A stretch of 25,613 nucleotides of DNA from a virus, in the IMG/VR virus record IMGVR_UViG_3300042544_003727, positions 1 to 25,613 of that record; one strand, written 5' to 3'. Below are positions 23,913-25,613 of this stretch, piece by piece. Below the pieces are notes generated by a model, which searched no databases, was not told the origin of the DNA, and was given only the letters and a program-made list of their open reading frames with translations. The translations under genes and the position numbers were made by a program. Positions within the stretch are counted from its first letter, which is position 1. Each line of letters begins with the position of its first letter.

Positions 23913-24259
23913 TGAGTTTAGTTAAAGTATTAATTGCAACGTTAATCATGATCTTAGGTCAAATTGGTTCGTTTATGCAATTACAAGGAGCAATTAAGTA
24001 CGGATGGTACGAGAAATATATGTGGGTTATTTTACTTGCAAGTATCCCCGTAAGTTATTTGTATATTGTTGCGGTAAGAATGTATGTTGATGGATTCGGT
24101 GGTCAAATTTGGCCAAGTAGACTGATTGGTTTTGCATTAGGTATAATGGTATTCACAGGAATGTCAATTGGTTTATTTAAAGAACACATGACACTTAAAA
24201 CCTTAATTTGTTTAGGGTTATCATTTTCAATTGTTTTAATACAATTGTTTTGGAAATAA
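23912..24259 (+). CDS. Four-helix small membrane protein
   Basis: This encodes 115 residues with four hydrophobic stretches at about 4-24, 37-57, 70-98 (interrupted by Pro/Arg) and 98-113. The topology and size resemble small multidrug-resistance or drug/metabolite-transporter fragments, and the PSRLIGFALGIMVF segment looks conserved in kind, but I cannot assign a family. It is the only clear polytopic membrane protein here and lies directly after the receptor gene. A holin-like or transport role is possible, but nothing in the sequence decides it. The start codon is buried in a perfect inverted repeat, which suggests tight control. It is followed directly by tRNA-Arg. Confidence 0.75.
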   Translation: MSLVKVLIATLIMILGQIGSFMQLQGAIKYGWYEKYMWVILLASIPVSYLYIVAVRMYVDGFGGQIWPSRLIGFALGIMVFTGMSIGLFKEHMTLKTLICLGLSFSIVLIQLFWK

Positions 24260-24262
24260 TAT

Positions 24263-24334
24263 GGTCCTGTAGTTAAATGGATATAACTTCTCACTTCTAA
24301 TGAGATGTTCGTGGTTCGATTCCACGCGGGACTA
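24263..24334 (+). tRNA. tRNA-Arg (UCU)
   Basis: Acceptor stem GGTCCTG pairs with CGGGACT. The anticodon stem TCTCA/TGAGA holds loop CTTCTAA with anticodon TCT. The T arm has GTGGTTCGATTCCAC. Encoded CCA follows at 24335-24337. It reads AGA and AGG; AGA is a common Arg codon in the genes of this window. It begins 3 bases after the membrane-protein stop. Confidence 0.94.
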
Positions 24335-24339
24335 CCATA

Positions 24340-24363
24340 AAGGGAGATAATAACTCCCTTTTT
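24340..24363 (+). terminator. Intrinsic terminator after tRNA-Arg
   Basis: The arms AAGGGAG (24340-24346) and CTCCCTT (24354-24360) form a 7-bp stem followed by a T run. A TATTTATG element and the next ATG follow at once. Confidence 0.85.
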
Positions 24364-24366
24364 GTA

Positions 24367-24374
24367 TATTTATG
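24367..24374 (+). promoter_or_regulatory. TATTTATG element 3 bases before the last gene
   Basis: TATTTATG followed by ACT and ATG, directly after the tRNA-Arg terminator. Same layout as at 16787-16794. Confidence 0.4.
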
Positions 24375-24377
24375 ACT

Positions 24378-25613
24378 ATGAAGTTTATGTCGATTTTATT
24401 GAAAGAAGGTCGTAAAGAAGATTTACAAAAAAAATATGCCAATAAGTTCAAAGATCATCCTGAACAATTGGATTATGTATTAACTGATTCTGACCTAATC
24501 AATTATAATCACAAGTACACAGATTTTGTGTTAAAAAATCTAAATCCAAACTCATCCGCCGATGCCTTAGAAAACTTTAATCAAATTGAAGAGGTTGTAG
24601 ATTTGATAAATGGATTTCACAAATACCAACAAAATTTAGAAAAGAGGGACATCAATCAATACAAGAGTTTTGAAGAACTTTCATCATCATTGAGACCGTT
24701 TCAGGAAAAAGAAATAGAAAAAGAAAAAGAAAAACAAGCTGATAAAATTTACGAAGATGATAAATTTCTTGTTGTAAAACCAAAAACTGAAGAAGCCTCT
24801 TGTAAGTATGGTTCCAACACAAAATGGTGTGTAACTGTAAAAGATGGTGGTCACTTTGGTAGATATACATCAGGTAGACAAGGACTATATTTTATAATCA
24901 ATAAAAGTAAATCAACCAATAAGAATTACTCAAAAGTTGCCATTCATATTGATGATGAAGGAACCTCAAGATATTGGGATACTCAAGATTCTCAAATGAG
25001 TCAAAGAGAAATTGACGTATTTGAATATGCTTTCCCTGAAATGATTGATGCAATCAAAAAAGATCATAAATTATACGCATTATCAATGACTGACAAGGTC
25101 TTAAGTCAAGCTTTTGATTCGATTGGAGAAACCGCAGCAGACGATAGAAAATATTTAGGAACTCAAAATACTTTAACAGTAAACCTTAGAGGGTTTCAAA
25201 ATAACACTGATTTAGGTTTCGGTCACTCAGAAGGTTTCTTAGATATTTTCTTGGACTCGGCAGAAGAAGAATCTAAACAAATTGACCGTTATTTAGTTTT
25301 AATAACATATAAAGCTGATAATGAAAATACATTCACTGCTAATATAGAATTTGAAGGTAGAGATACTTCTGATGGTAATTTCGAAGACCTTGAACTTGAA
25401 AATTGGGAAATCAATGTAAAATATAAAATTGATAGAAGTCCTGCTCAAACAGCGGAGGGTGTTAGAAGACACATCGCAACAAGAGTATTAGATCATATTA
25501 AGAACAACCCAAAACTCGTACAAAAAGTTGCAGGATCTACAAGAGTTTGGAGAGCCGACAGAGCTAACTACGGTTATACTTTTGGTAAAAACAAAGGTTT
25601 AATCAAAAAATTA
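24378..25613 (+). CDS. Phage protein with SNTKWC motif (partial)
   Basis: This frame is open for 412 codons to the window edge, so the C-terminus is missing. The first 30 residues are basic and helical. About 115-125 is a Glu/Lys repeat likely to be coiled coil or linker. At about 140-155, ASCKYGSNTKWCVTV carries two Cys and a G-S-x-T-x-W-C core that I recall from many large hypothetical phage and mobile-element proteins. A strand-rich region follows (LYFIINKSKS, SKVAIHIDDEG, RYWDTQDSQMS). The ending AGSTRVWRADRANYGYTFGKN is basic and aromatic. No enzyme motif is certain and the function is unknown. The start codon lies 3 bases after a TATTTATG element and just after the tRNA-Arg terminator. 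Confidence 0.75.
   Translation, partial: MKFMSILLKEGRKEDLQKKYANKFKDHPEQLDYVLTDSDLINYNHKYTDFVLKNLNPNSSADALENFNQIEEVVDLINGFHKYQQNLEKRDINQYKSFEELSSSLRPFQEKEIEKEKEKQADKIYEDDKFLVVKPKTEEASCKYGSNTKWCVTVKDGGHFGRYTSGRQGLYFIINKSKSTNKNYSKVAIHIDDEGTSRYWDTQDSQMSQREIDVFEYAFPEMIDAIKKDHKLYALSMTDKVLSQAFDSIGETAADDRKYLGTQNTLTVNLRGFQNNTDLGFGHSEGFLDIFLDSAEEESKQIDRYLVLITYKADNENTFTANIEFEGRDTSDGNFEDLELENWEINVKYKIDRSPAQTAEGVRRHIATRVLDHIKNNPKLVQKVAGSTRVWRADRANYGYTFGKNKGLIKKL

Noticed and set aside
19449-24337. Prophage boundary with the tmRNA or tRNAs as attachment sites
   Set aside because: No repeated 3' tRNA or tmRNA fragment is visible within the window, and phage-type signals continue on both sides of these genes. 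It cannot be fully excluded from one window.

Overview
The window looks like part of a tailed-phage genome, probably a large T4-like myovirus infecting a Bacteroidota host. The phage assignment rests on a head-assembly gene series on the minus strand (large terminase, portal, prohead protease, acidic scaffold-like protein) in T4 order (17, 20, 21, 22). The host inference rests on three things: an Oar-type TonB-dependent outer-membrane protein, a tmRNA whose tag starts with Gly, and a Bacteroidota-style ribosomal protein bS21. DNA is AT-rich throughout and leaders are A-rich. No gene-free stretch exceeds 300 bases.

Region 1 (1-14112, minus strand, read right to left): a small helical protein and a KTSC-domain protein; a four-part cell-wall hydrolase with an N-terminal nucleotidyltransferase-like domain; a Thr/Pro-repeat surface-type protein; four tightly packed genes of unknown function; terminase; portal; a helical protein; a 147-residue unknown; the prohead protease; two small proteins; and the acidic scaffold-like protein cut by the window edge. 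One plus-strand gene, bS21, interrupts this block at 2200-2391.

Region 2 (14175-19364): an Hsp20 chaperone gene and a ClpA/ClpC-type double-AAA unfoldase gene diverge from a shared 171-base intergenic region. They are followed by an HExxH zincin-like protein, an M20-like metallopeptidase and a protein of unknown function. Together with the tmRNA just beyond, this forms a concentrated set of protein quality-control and peptide-breakdown genes.

Region 3 (19449-20549): tmRNA with an unusually long tag, a possible structured RNA, tRNA-Glu(UUC), a 65-residue protein, and a leader with a sigma70-like promoter and an intrinsic terminator. Region 4 (20550-25613): the 1094-residue TonB-dependent receptor, a four-helix membrane protein, tRNA-Arg(UCU), and a protein of unknown function running off the window.

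A recurring sequence, TATTTATA or close variants, lies on the gene strand just upstream of many start codons in both the structural block and the accessory genes, including the receptor. It often follows an intrinsic terminator hairpin directly. This shared signal argues that the receptor and RNA genes belong to the same genome as the phage genes rather than to flanking host DNA. All functional calls are from reading the sequence; no database search was possible.
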